NCBI GenBank assembly: GCA_964564695.1
Contig: CAZMCC010000032.1
Location: 1 to 36,346 of the forward strand
Source: CAZMCC01 sp964564695
Lineage (GTDB): Bacteria; Planctomycetota; Phycisphaerae; Phycisphaerales; UBA1924
DNA length: 36,346 bases
Direction: 5' to 3'
A program made the position numbers and the translations under genes. Shown here piece after piece: positions 1 to 7,777 of this stretch. Below the pieces are notes generated by a model. That model had not been told where the DNA came from. It searched no databases and was given only the letters and a program-made list of their open reading frames with translations. Position 1 is the first letter of the stretch. Each line of letters starts with the position of its first letter.

Positions 1-241
1 CGATGCGGTCGATGTTGGGCGTGCGGTAGCCCATCATGCCGCGGTTGTACGCGCTGACGTTCCAGTATCCGATGTCGTCGCCGAAAATGACGAGGATGTT
101 CGGCGGCTTCGCGCCGGCGCCTCCTTGGGCGGCGGCCGGGGCCGGTGTCAGGAGCACCGCGAGTGTCGCTGCGAACACGCCCGCGAGGGCTCTCCATGGA
201 AACGGGCGTGAATTACGGAGAGACATCCTTGAGACGTTCAT
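1..241 (-). CDS. Sulfatase, N-terminal fragment (runs off the left edge)
   Basis: This is the first 80 or so codons of a secreted sulfatase of the alkaline phosphatase superfamily, which hydrolyses sulfate esters. The ATG at 241 follows a strong Shine-Dalgarno (AAAGGAG on the minus strand, about 245-251). A signal peptide is visible: a basic start, the hydrophobic stretch ALAGVFAATLAVLLTPAPA, then AQGGAG. It is followed by the hallmark metal-binding start of the fold, PPNILVIFGDDIGYWNVSAY, and by RTPNIDRI. The formylglycine motif C/S-x-P-x-R lies beyond the window, so Cys-type versus Ser-type cannot be seen. The FGE-type gene ends 37 bp upstream on the same strand, which suggests one operon and a Cys-type sulfatase (inference). 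A 7-bp hairpin (253-271) lies between the FGE stop and this Shine-Dalgarno. Confidence 0.9.
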   Translation of the reverse strand, partial: MNVSRMSLRNSRPFPWRALAGVFAATLAVLLTPAPAAAQGGAGAKPPNILVIFGDDIGYWNVSAYNRGMMGYRTPNIDRI

Positions 242-278
242 CAGGCTCCTTTCGCGACCTTGTCGGTCGCGGTAGCGG

Positions 279-1397
279 TTACTTCTTGGGTTCGCCGGGG
301 GTCGGCGTGAGGGTCGGCGTGGGGGGCAGCGATTTTGCGCGCTGCTCCCATGCCTCGCGCGTCATGATGGCGCGGAAACCCAGGTGCATGAGGCCGGTGT
401 CGGGGGGGCAGGCCATGCGGGCGCTGGGGCGGTAGCTGGCGCAGTAGCTGTCGTTGCAGAGGAACGACCCGCCGCGGTGGATGCGGCTGGTGGGTGAGTG
501 GGGGTTGCGCGGGTCGAGCGAGCGCTCGGGGCCGGCGGGGTTGTCGATGACGACGTTGGGACCGCCGGCGGCCAGGACCTGGCGCGCGTAGGTGTCGGGG
601 CGGTAGAGGTCGCTGCACCATTCCCACACGTTGCCGGCCATGTCGTACAGGCCGTAGGCGTTGGGAGGGAAGCTCTTGACGGGGGCGGAGCCGGCGAAGC
701 CGTCTTCGAGGGTGTTCTTGTCGGGGAAGCTGCCCTGCCAGATGTTGCAGCGCTTGGCGTCCACAGGCTGGTCGCCCCAGACGTTGACGGTGTGCGAGAG
801 GCCGCCGCGGGCGGCGAATTCCCACTGGGCTTCGGTGGGGAGAGCTTTGCCGGCCCATGTGCAGTAGGCGACGGCGTCGTCGTAGCAGATTTGAACGACG
901 GGGTGGTCGTCCTTGGCGTCGATGGTGCTGGCCGGGCCCTGGGGGTGGCGCCAGTTGGCGCCGGTGACCCAGCGCCACCACTGCGACGCATCGGAGAGGT
1001 CGACGGGGCGGTCGGGCGGCGTGAAGACGAGCGAGCCGGGCTGGAGCATCGCCTCGGCGGGCTTGGGCGTGCCGGGGGGGACCTGCTTTTTCAGCTCTTC
1101 CCAGTCGACGGGGCGCTGGGCGATGGTGAGGTATCCGGTGGCCTTGACGAACTCGGCGAACTGACGGTTGGTGACCTCGGTGGCGTCCATCCAGAAGCCG
1201 CTGACGCGCACGCGGTGCACCGGGCCTTCGTCGGGGCGGGCGAGCGGGTCGGTGCTGCCCATGTCGAACTCGCCGCCGGGGATCCAGACCATGCCGGGGG
1301 GTGAGGCGGGCGTCGAGTCCGACTTCGGCGGCGCGGGCGGTGTCGGAGGCGTGGCGGGCTGGGGCTGCGCGGCGTTGAGCGAACCTGCGACGGCCAC
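279..1397 (-). CDS. Formylglycine-generating enzyme (FGE/SUMF1-type), exported
   Basis: The FGE-sulfatase fold oxidises the active-site cysteine of sulfatases to formylglycine. The domain starts near residue 35 (GMVWIPGGEFDMGSTD). It continues through TEVTNRQFAEF, ALPTEAQWEFAARGG, YDMAGNVWEWCSD and HRGGSFLCNDSYC to LGFRAIM. Cys314 and Cys319 in CNDSYC have the spacing of the two catalytic, copper-binding cysteines of aerobic FGE (336 and 341 in the human enzyme), so this is probably a true FGE and not a generic paralogue. The GTG at 1397 is the first usual start codon, but it cuts into a signal peptide: the in-frame codons upstream read RRPRRSKWFWRLAALVAVAG with no ATG, GTG or TTG before the stop at 1494-1496. 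The true start is therefore uncertain. The tail is Pro/Thr-rich. The neighbouring sulfatase is the obvious substrate. Confidence 0.88.
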   Translation of the reverse strand: MAVAGSLNAAQPQPATPPTPPAPPKSDSTPASPPGMVWIPGGEFDMGSTDPLARPDEGPVHRVRVSGFWMDATEVTNRQFAEFVKATGYLTIAQRPVDWEELKKQVPPGTPKPAEAMLQPGSLVFTPPDRPVDLSDASQWWRWVTGANWRHPQGPASTIDAKDDHPVVQICYDDAVAYCTWAGKALPTEAQWEFAARGGLSHTVNVWGDQPVDAKRCNIWQGSFPDKNTLEDGFAGSAPVKSFPPNAYGLYDMAGNVWEWCSDLYRPDTYARQVLAAGGPNVVIDNPAGPERSLDPRNPHSPTSRIHRGGSFLCNDSYCASYRPSARMACPPDTGLMHLGFRAIMTREAWEQRAKSLPPTPTLTPTPGEPKK

Positions 1398-1569
1398 GAG
1401 CGCGGCGAGACGCCAGAACCACTTGGAGCGGCGGGGCCGGCGCGCGGGGTGGGCTGGTGAGTGGGTGCTGATGCCGCCACTGTACCACGTGTATCACGGC
1501 GTGAGGGGTACCCACAAGCGGAACGGCCGGACGACCACGTCGCCCCTCAACATGGCGGTCGATGAGGGA

Positions 1570-3156
1570 CTAGCGCACGTCCTTGAGGTTGGTCGGGTTG
1601 TGCCACTGGCGGTGGGGCGCGCCGCAGGAGATGAGGCGGTCGGCGCTGGGCGGGCCCCAGGAGGCGGGGGCGTAGGTCTCGATGCCCTTGCGGAGGGTGG
1701 GGTCGTCGAGGAAGGGTTGGCAGATGCGCCAGCCGCTTTCGACTTCGTCGCGGTGCTTGTAGAGGGTGCGGTCGCCGCGGACGGCGTCGAGCATGAGCGG
1801 GCCGTAGGCGTCGGCGGCCTCGCCGCCGAAGCGGTCGGCGTAGTCGAGGTCGAGCTTGGCGGAGTCGATGACCATTCCTTCACCGGGGACCTTGCCCTCG
1901 ATGCGGAGGCTGATGCCCTCGCGGGGGGCGATGTTGATGATGAGGCGGTTGGCGGGGCGGCTGTCGGTGTCGGGGTTGATCTGGCGGAAGATGTTGACGG
2001 GGGGCTTCTTGAAGTGGACGGCGATCTCGGTGAGCTTGCCGGCGAGTTTCTTTCCGGAGCGGAGGAAGAAGGGGACGCCGGCCCAGCGCCAGTTCTCGAA
2101 CTCGAGGCGCATGGCGGCGAAGGTTTCGGTGCGCCGGTCGGCGACGACGCCGTTTTCGTCGACGTAGGCGGGCTCTTTCTTGTCGGGGTCGGCGGCGTAG
2201 CGCCCGAGGGAACACCAGTCGGCGAGGCGGTCGCGCGATGGGGAGGCGGCGGATTGGAAGAGCTTGATTTTCTCCCGCATGATCTCGTCGCCGTCGTAGG
2301 AGTGGGGGGGCTCGATGGCGACGAGGGCGAGGACCTGGAGGAGGTGGCTCTGGATCATGTCGCGCATGGCGCCGGCGGTGTCGTAGAAGTTGGCGGCGCG
2401 GGAGCCGACGCCGACGGTCTCGGCGGCGGTGACCTGGACGTGGTCGACGAAGTTGCGGTTCCAGGCGGGCTCGAAGATGGTGTTGGCGAAGCGCATGACG
2501 AGGAGGTTCTGGACGAGCTCCTTGCCGAGGTAGTGGTCGATTCGGAAGGTGTCGTCCTCGTCGAAGACGCGTCCGAGGGCGCGGTTGAGGCTCTCGGCGG
2601 TGGCGAGGTTGGTGCCGAAGGGTTTCTCGACGATGATGCGCTGCCAGCTCGAGCCGGAGGGGTCGAGGCTGCACCAGCGCTTGCCCTCGCTGACGAGGCC
2701 GCTGGCGCCGATGTTGGCGATGATGGGCTCGTAGAGCTCGGGGGCGACGGAGAGGTAGAAGAGGATGTTGGGGCTGCCGGAAGGCTTGACGATGCCGCGT
2801 TCGCGGGCGACGTCGTTGACGCGCGCGGAGATCTTGGTGTAGGCGGCGGCGGCTTCGCCCCCCCCCTCCCGAGCGGCGGCGTCGCCGGGCTGGTAGTGGA
2901 CGCGCTTGGCGAAGGTGGTCCAGGAGGCGTCGTCGAACTTCTTGGCGTGCTGCTTGGCGCCGTCCTTGAGCTTGTCGCGGAACTGGTCGTCGGAGAGCGG
3001 AGTGCGGGAGACGCCGACGACGCAGATCTTCTCCGGGAGGCGCTTGGCGCGGTCGAGGTCGTAGAGCGCGGGGATGAGCTTGCGCTGGGTGAGGTCGCCC
3101 GAGGCGCCGAAGATCACGATGACGCAGGACTCGGTGAGGGCGCCGGGGTTGGACAT
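1570..3156 (-). CDS. zwf: Glucose-6-phosphate 1-dehydrogenase
   Basis: This enzyme oxidises glucose 6-phosphate to 6-phosphogluconolactone with NAD(P)+ as the first step of the oxidative pentose phosphate pathway in the cytosol. The 528-residue product has the normal family length. It opens with the Rossmann nucleotide-binding loop IFGASGDLTQRKLIPALYDL and carries the substrate-binding signature RIDHYLGKELVQN. Further family blocks include FANTIFEPAWNRNFVDHVQ and RSGKKLAGKLTEI. I chose the ATG at 3156 (MSNPGALTES) because an upstream in-frame ATG at 3216 would translate the 8-bp tandem repeat lying there. The gene is divergent from thiD2-thiE. The FGE gene starts 172 bp downstream on the same strand and is probably separate. 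Confidence 0.96.
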   Translation of the reverse strand: MSNPGALTESCVIVIFGASGDLTQRKLIPALYDLDRAKRLPEKICVVGVSRTPLSDDQFRDKLKDGAKQHAKKFDDASWTTFAKRVHYQPGDAAAREGGGEAAAAYTKISARVNDVARERGIVKPSGSPNILFYLSVAPELYEPIIANIGASGLVSEGKRWCSLDPSGSSWQRIIVEKPFGTNLATAESLNRALGRVFDEDDTFRIDHYLGKELVQNLLVMRFANTIFEPAWNRNFVDHVQVTAAETVGVGSRAANFYDTAGAMRDMIQSHLLQVLALVAIEPPHSYDGDEIMREKIKLFQSAASPSRDRLADWCSLGRYAADPDKKEPAYVDENGVVADRRTETFAAMRLEFENWRWAGVPFFLRSGKKLAGKLTEIAVHFKKPPVNIFRQINPDTDSRPANRLIINIAPREGISLRIEGKVPGEGMVIDSAKLDLDYADRFGGEAADAYGPLMLDAVRGDRTLYKHRDEVESGWRICQPFLDDPTLRKGIETYAPASWGPPSADRLISCGAPHRQWHNPTNLKDVR

Positions 3157-3186
3157 GGGGGAGTTTATCGGTCCGGGGAGGGGGGA

Positions 3187-3221
3187 AGGCATCGAGGCAT
3201 CCAGGCATCGAGGCATCGAGG
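3187..3221. repeat. Tandem 8-bp repeat AGGCATCG, four copies
   Basis: Four head-to-tail units sit at 3187-3194, 3195-3202 (last base C instead of G), 3203-3210 and 3211-3218, followed by a partial unit. They lie in the 101-bp divergent spacer between zwf and thiD2-thiE, where the promoters of both genes would be. The unit length is not a multiple of three, so the repeat is unlikely to be coding. Confidence 0.9.
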
Positions 3222-3257
3222 AGCCTCCGCGGGCTCGGGCGTCCGTATCCTGCGGGC

Positions 3258-4304
3258 GTGGACCCGCGATTGCGCATAATCGACGCGAACGCCAACCGTG
3301 CCCGGGAAGCCCTGCGCACGCTGGAAGACGTGGCGCGGTTCGCGCTGGGGGACGGGGCGCTGTGTGCGCGGATCAAGGACGCCCGGCACGAGCTGGCGGG
3401 GGCGCTCGAGGAGGGCGGGGTCGATGCGCTGGCGCTGGTGGCGAGCCGTGACACGCCGGGGGATGTGGGGACGGTGCTCGAGGGAGCGCGTGAGTCGTCG
3501 CGCGGGTCGCTGGCCGAGGTGGTCGGGAGCGCCGCGGGGCGGCTGGGCGAGTCGCTGCGGGTGATCGAGGAGTGTCTGAAGGTGGGGGGCGGGGCCGGGG
3601 CGTGGGCGCGCGTCGAGGCGGTGCGGTACCGCGCGTACGACATCGATCGCGAGCTGCGGCTCGCGCTGGGCACGGGAAGGCCCGCGCAGTGGCGGCTGTG
3701 CGTGCTCGTGACGCAGGAGCTGTGCCGCAGGGGCGACTGGCGCGCGGTGGTGCGCGGGGCGATCGAGGGCGGGGCGGACTGCCTGCAGCTGCGCGAGAAG
3801 TCGCTGGGGGACGCGGAGCTGCTGGCGCGGGCGAAGGAGCTCGTTTCGCTCGCACGGCCGGCGGGCGCCGCGGTCATCGTGAACGACCGGCCGGACATCG
3901 CGCTGCTCGCGGGCACCGACGGCGTGCACCTGGGGCAGGGCGACGTGCCGGTGAGCGCGGTGCGCGAGCTTGCGGGCTCGCGGCTGCTCGTGGGCGTTTC
4001 GACCCACGACGAGGGCGAGGCGCGGCGGGCGATCGCGGAGGGCGCCGACTACTGCGGCGTGGGCGCGATGTTCGCGACGAGCACGAAGCCGCGGGACGTG
4101 AGCGGGCCGGAGTACCTGCGCCGGTTCCTGGCGCTCGCGAGCGAGGGGCGCGCGGTGGGGCACCTGGCGATCGGGGGGATCACGGCGGAGAACGTGCGGG
4201 GGCTGGTGGACGCGGGTTGTTGTGGGGTGGCGGTCAGCGGGGCGGTGTGCGGGGCGGCGGACCCGGGTGCGGCGTGCCGCGAAATTCTTCGGGCGATGAG
4301 CTGA
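3258..4304 (+). CDS. thiE: ThiD2-ThiE fusion: HMP-P kinase and thiamine phosphate synthase
   Basis: This bifunctional thiamine biosynthesis enzyme has 348 residues. The N-terminal helical half (about residues 1-130) begins RIIDANANRAREALRTLED, the signature of the ThiD2 family, a monofunctional hydroxymethylpyrimidine phosphate kinase often fused to ThiE. The C-terminal half (about 145-345) is a ThiE TIM barrel with QLREKSLGD (pyrophosphate binding), VIVNDRPDIAL, DGVHLGQGDVPV, VGVSTHDEGEA, FATSTKP and AIGGITAENV. ThiE joins HMP-pyrophosphate to thiazole phosphate to give thiamine phosphate. The start is GTG at 3258, immediately before the conserved block. No TPP riboswitch was recognised in the short leader. 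No other thi gene is nearby. Confidence 0.93.
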   Translation: MDPRLRIIDANANRAREALRTLEDVARFALGDGALCARIKDARHELAGALEEGGVDALALVASRDTPGDVGTVLEGARESSRGSLAEVVGSAAGRLGESLRVIEECLKVGGGAGAWARVEAVRYRAYDIDRELRLALGTGRPAQWRLCVLVTQELCRRGDWRAVVRGAIEGGADCLQLREKSLGDAELLARAKELVSLARPAGAAVIVNDRPDIALLAGTDGVHLGQGDVPVSAVRELAGSRLLVGVSTHDEGEARRAIAEGADYCGVGAMFATSTKPRDVSGPEYLRRFLALASEGRAVGHLAIGGITAENVRGLVDAGCCGVAVSGAVCGAADPGAACREILRAMS

Positions 4305-4400
4305 TGTCGGCAAATCGTTCTTGACAGATTTGTTGGTGTAACACGCAGCAATCTCCCGGGATACGTCGCGTGATTCGACGTGAATGCCCGGAGGCAAGTT

Positions 4401-4434
4401 TCACCGCGGAGAGCGCGGAGGACGCGGAGAGAGA
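4401..4434. repeat. One-arm copy of the dispersed CGCGGAG element
   Basis: The segment CACCGCGGAGAGCGCGGAGG followed by ACGCGGAGAGAGA matches the left arm of the larger elements at 11603-11781 and 23771-23962. Only one arm is visible here. It overlaps the 3' end of the zinc-ribbon protein gene and supplies its stop codon. Confidence 0.6.
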
Positions 4435-5081
4435 CGGCTTGCCGCGCCGCCACATTCCGGACACTGCGTTTGGGTCGCCAAAAGGTCGTAGCCGCATTCG
4501 AGGCAGCGTCCCTGTCGACGGCGCCAGACGCGGCGGCCGTATCTTGGTAACGATCTGACCGCCAACAGAATCACCGCGAAGAAGAGGGTGTTGGCGAGCT
4601 GCCCGGCGAACTTCACGCCAAACGGAACTACTCGTGGGTGGTCGTCGAGATGTGTTGCAAATGACAGCAAGTCGCCGAATCGAGCGCTCACATCAATCCA
4701 TGACGGCGTCGTGACTTGGACATTGTTTACGGAGCGCAGCTCACCTCCGAGGCACGGCAGCGGTAAGCCGCATTCGACGATGGTCGCCGAGTACGGGTAG
4801 GGGTAACCGCCCTCATTCGAAACGAATTTGGCCCATTGCACGCCGAGGCCGTGGGCTGCATAGGCCCACGCCGGGTTTGACGGCCAGCCCTCGCTAGGCG
4901 TACTCGGCCAATCGAGCCTCGGGACGTGCAGATTCTCGGGAGTGCGTAAATCTGAGTCGGTTGTGGCAACGTGCATCGGCCCGACCGAACTGAACAAACA
5001 GGCAGTGATTGCGATGCCGTTCGCCAAGGCGCACGAAAGGCAGAGGAGTCCGAGCGCGAAGATCAGCCGGCGAAGGTTCAT
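4401..5081 (-). CDS. Membrane protein with C-terminal zinc ribbon, unknown function
   Basis: I do not recognise a named family. The 226-residue product starts at ATG 5081 with MNLRRLIFALGLLCLSCALA, a signal peptide or membrane anchor. A roughly 140-residue extracytoplasmic region follows. A second hydrophobic helix (LANTLFFAVILLAVRSL) leads into a basic patch and the four-cysteine zinc ribbon CLECGYDLLATQTQCPECGG. This layout is common in planctomycete proteins of unknown role. The glycosyltransferase upstream stops only 10 bp before this start, so the two are probably cotranscribed. The last 11 codons and the stop come from a dispersed CGCGGAG-type repeat (4401-4434), so the original C-terminus may have been replaced. 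Upstream GTG starts are possible but would overlap the glycosyltransferase gene. Confidence 0.75.
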   Translation of the reverse strand: MNLRRLIFALGLLCLSCALANGIAITACLFSSVGPMHVATTDSDLRTPENLHVPRLDWPSTPSEGWPSNPAWAYAAHGLGVQWAKFVSNEGGYPYPYSATIVECGLPLPCLGGELRSVNNVQVTTPSWIDVSARFGDLLSFATHLDDHPRVVPFGVKFAGQLANTLFFAVILLAVRSLPRYGRRVWRRRQGRCLECGYDLLATQTQCPECGGAASRLSPRPPRSPR

Positions 5082-5091
5082 ATGACGTCCG

Positions 5092-6330
5092 CTACCGAGC
5101 TTGATTCGCGTACTCACGTCCGCCCCAGCGGATGGGGGCGGCGGCGTCGAGGTCGGCGGCGGCGTGGTTGAGGATGCCGCCGACGGCCCAGGCGCCAATC
5201 GGGTACCACGGGACGAGGCGGGTCGGGGTGTTGCCCATGCGGTAGATCATGAGCACGGCGAGCCAGTAGACGCCCATGGCGAGGGCGGAGATCGCCAGCG
5301 CGGTGCGCACGAGCGGGTCGGACGTGAGCCCCCCCACCGTGAGCAGCCCGACCGACGCGATGAACGTGAGGATCATGATGAGGGGGATGACGCTGCTGGT
5401 GAGGCGGAGTCGGCGGGCCGCGCGCCGGAGGCGCCAAGGCTTGCGGTTGGAGGCCTCGGAGTAGATGCGGCGCCAGCCGCGGCTGAAGGCCTCGTAGTCG
5501 GCGTACATGCGGCAGTAGAGCATGGTGTCGGCGAGGAGCACGGCGGCGGGGATGTTCTTCTGCGCGACCTGCTGGGCGATCTTGACGTCCTCGAAGATCT
5601 GGCCTCGCACGGAATAGTGCCCGCCGATGGCGTCGTACGCGGCGCGGGAAAAGAGGATGTACTGCCCGTTGGCGAAGGCGCGCCGGTCGTCGCCGAGGCG
5701 GGATGCGCGGTCGAGGGGGTACTGGCGGATGAGCTCGAAGGCGGCGGCGGGCTGGACGCGCCGCTCGAACCAGGTCTTGTCGGTGAGGGTTGAGAGCAGA
5801 GTGAGCATGCCGAGCCCGCGGGCGTCCGCGATCGCCACGGTGGAGCGGATGCACGCGGGGTCGAGGGCGGTGTCGGCGTCGATAAAGAGGAGGTAGTCGG
5901 CGTCTTTGCAGGCGTTCACGGTGGTGACGGCCTGCCAGAGGGCGTTGACCTTGCCGGCCCAGTCGGGAGGGCAGGAACTCACGCGGTGGATGTGGAAGCG
6001 GTCTTCGGCGCCGATGACGGCGCGGAGGGCGGGCTCGGTGTTGTCGGTGCAGCGGTCGAGCGTGAAGACGGCGGTGAGGCGATCCTTGGGGTAGTTCTGG
6101 GAGACGAGGGTCTGCGCGACGGTGGCGATGTTGCGTTCTTCGTTGTGGGCGGGGATGACGACGCACACGCGGGGCGCGGGGGAGGGGAGGGGGATGGAGA
6201 GGCCGTCGCGGGCGGTGGGCAGGACGCGGGAGGTGCGCACGATGTGGTAGAGGACGACGCTCCAGTAGAAGAGGCAGACGAAGGACGCGGCTGCGCCGAG
6301 GCCGAGCAGGATGGCAAGGGGGATGGGCAT
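5092..6330 (-). CDS. Family 2 glycosyltransferase, membrane-bound
   Basis: This is a 412-residue processive-type GT2 enzyme. An N-terminal membrane helix (residues about 5-28) precedes the GT-A domain. That domain shows RVCVVIPAHNEERNI (nucleotide-sugar binding), LFIDADTALDP (DxD-like metal site), GQIFEDVKIAQQV (ED general base region) and RGWRRIYSEAS (a QxxRW-like motif). Three or so C-terminal helices follow (SSVIPLIMILTFIASVGLL onward). It resembles glycosyltransferases acting on lipids, such as HpnB or carotenoid enzymes, but the substrate cannot be read from sequence. I chose ATG 6330. An ATG at 6363 is possible but would overlap the divergent epimerase start at 6362. The zinc-ribbon protein lies immediately downstream. 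Confidence 0.88.
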   Translation of the reverse strand: MPIPLAILLGLGAAASFVCLFYWSVVLYHIVRTSRVLPTARDGLSIPLPSPAPRVCVVIPAHNEERNIATVAQTLVSQNYPKDRLTAVFTLDRCTDNTEPALRAVIGAEDRFHIHRVSSCPPDWAGKVNALWQAVTTVNACKDADYLLFIDADTALDPACIRSTVAIADARGLGMLTLLSTLTDKTWFERRVQPAAAFELIRQYPLDRASRLGDDRRAFANGQYILFSRAAYDAIGGHYSVRGQIFEDVKIAQQVAQKNIPAAVLLADTMLYCRMYADYEAFSRGWRRIYSEASNRKPWRLRRAARRLRLTSSVIPLIMILTFIASVGLLTVGGLTSDPLVRTALAISALAMGVYWLAVLMIYRMGNTPTRLVPWYPIGAWAVGGILNHAAADLDAAAPIRWGGREYANQAR

Positions 6331-6361
6331 GCGGGAGAACGGTGTGGGGTAGCATCCGGAC

Positions 6362-7072
6362 ATGGGGCCGGCGCCGGACGAGGGTAGCGAGCTGGTGTTC
6401 ACGCCCGAGGCGTTGCGGGCGATCGACCGCGCGGCGGTGGAGCGGTACGGGATTCCGTCGATCGTGCTGATGGAGAACGCGGCCCGGGCGCTGGCGGACG
6501 GGGTGCTGGAGGTGATGGGGGGCGCAAGGGCGGGCCGGGTGCTCGTTGTGTGCGGACGCGGGAACAACGGGGGCGACGGGCTGGCGTGCGCGCGGCACCT
6601 GCACAACGAAGGGGTAGACGTTGAGGTGGTGCTCGTGGAGCCGGGCGCGACGCCGAGCGCGGACGCGACGGTGACCCTGCGGATCGTCCGCGCGATGGGG
6701 CTGCACGTGCGAGAAGGATGGAGTGGGGACGACGGGCGGGTGGCGGCGGTGGTGGACGCGGTGCTGGGAACGGGCGTGCGCGGGCCCGTGACGGGGGTGC
6801 TCGCGGGGGCGATCGACCGGATCAACGGGCTGGGGGACGCGGGGGCGGCGGTGGTGGCGGCGGATGTGCCGTCGGGGATGGATGCGATGACGGGGGAGGG
6901 GTTGGCGGACGGCCGAACGGGGGCGGTGCGGGCGGGCCGGACGGTGACGTTCGTGGGGCCCAAGCCCGGGTTTTTCACGGCGTCGGGGCGCGGGTTCGTG
7001 GGTGAGGTGGTGGTGGCGGGGATCGGGTGCCCGGCGGAGCTGCTGGGGGAGTTCGGGACCCGGCCCGGGTAA
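6362..7072 (+). CDS. nnrE: NAD(P)H-hydrate epimerase (YjeF_N domain)
   Basis: This enzyme interconverts the R and S forms of NAD(P)HX, damaged hydrated cofactors, so that a dehydratase can repair them. The 236-residue product shows IPSIVLMENAARAL, the nucleotide-binding loop VVCGRGNNGGDGLACARHL, AVVDAVLGTGVRGPV, AADVPSGMDAMTG and TVTFVGPKPGF. Only the epimerase domain is present; the ADP/ATP-dependent dehydratase domain that is often fused is absent and must be elsewhere. The start ATG at 6362 is almost back to back with the glycosyltransferase start on the other strand. Confidence 0.93.
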   Translation: MGPAPDEGSELVFTPEALRAIDRAAVERYGIPSIVLMENAARALADGVLEVMGGARAGRVLVVCGRGNNGGDGLACARHLHNEGVDVEVVLVEPGATPSADATVTLRIVRAMGLHVREGWSGDDGRVAAVVDAVLGTGVRGPVTGVLAGAIDRINGLGDAGAAVVAADVPSGMDAMTGEGLADGRTGAVRAGRTVTFVGPKPGFFTASGRGFVGEVVVAGIGCPAELLGEFGTRPG

Positions 7073-7168
7073 CGGGGCGGGGCCGACCCAGCCGATGGAG
7101 AATGCGTATAAGAAGGGGTGCGTTCGTGCCCGGCGCGTGGCCGGGGAGCGGCCCCGTCGGAGCGACCG

Positions 7169-7777
7169 ATGCTTGTCCGGATGGAACTCTCCAGGATCCT
7201 GATCCGCGAGCTGAACGACGCTCAGATCATCGAGCTGCGCGGGGTGCGGGCCGTCGGTGGGGCGGAGGACGGTGAAGGGTCGGACGGGGGCGTCGGCAAC
7301 GGGGGGGGAGGGGGGGGCGAAGGCGGGGGGGAGATGATTCCGCAGGGTGGGGACGGGCTGGGTGTTGGAGTCGTGACTGGGCTGCCCGAGGCGCACCNNN
7401 NNNNNNNGGGCGGGCGGTAACGCGCGGGCGCGATCTTTTCGCGGGTCGAGTACGGGCGGAGTTTTCCGATCGTGATCGGGCTGCCCGCGGCCCACGCGAT
7501 CGAGCGGCGGCTCAAGGGGATCCAGATCAAGCGCCCCCAGACGCACGACCTCCTGATGAACGTGATCGAGGCGCTGGGGGGCAAGATCGAGTCGATCGTG
7601 ATCAACGACTTGGCGGACCACACGTTCTTCGCGCTGCTGAACGTGCGGGGTAAGAACGGCGAGCTGGTGAAGATCGACTCGCGCCCGAGCGACGCCATCG
7701 CGCTGGGGATCGCGAGCAACGTGCCGATCTTCGTCGAGGACCACGTCCTGGACGCGGCCAAGAACGACCAGTCGTGA
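7169..7777 (+). pseudogene. Bifunctional nuclease family (DUF151) gene, broken at the assembly gap
   Basis: The left part starts at ATG 7169 with GGAG a few bases upstream and reads MLVRMELSRILIRELNDAQI, the family N-terminus. It then enters a Gly/Asp-rich stretch of about 50 residues not expected in the family and reaches VTGLPEAH just before the gap. The right part resumes IFSRVEYGRSFPIVIGLPAAH and continues normally through IERRLKGIQIKRPQTHDLL, DSRPSDAIALGIASNVPIFV and EDHVL to the stop. Both parts share one frame across the ten Ns, but a TAA at 7418-7420 interrupts it. The short motif VxGLPxAH occurs on both sides. An assembly fault is likelier than a real pseudogene. The stop overlaps the GTG of truD. 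In vivo function in this lineage is unknown to me. Confidence 0.8.
7398..7407. other. Assembly gap (10 N)
   Basis: Ten unresolved bases sit inside the DUF151 gene. The sequence just left of it is a G-run-rich, low-complexity stretch (about 7255-7335), which could have stopped assembly. The true gap length is unknown. Confidence 0.99.

Noticed and set aside
3157..3257. TPP riboswitch before thiD2-thiE
   Set aside because: The leader is too short and filled by the 8-bp repeats; no conserved THI-box bases were found.
1168..3279. A 703-codon open frame on the plus strand
   Set aside because: It is antisense to the FGE and zwf genes, with a Gly/Val/Ala/Glu-rich translation typical of mirror frames in high-GC DNA and no domain.
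4321..4343. TTGACA hexamer after thiE as a -35 box
   Set aside because: No acceptable -10 hexamer lies 16-18 bp downstream, and no plus-strand gene follows.
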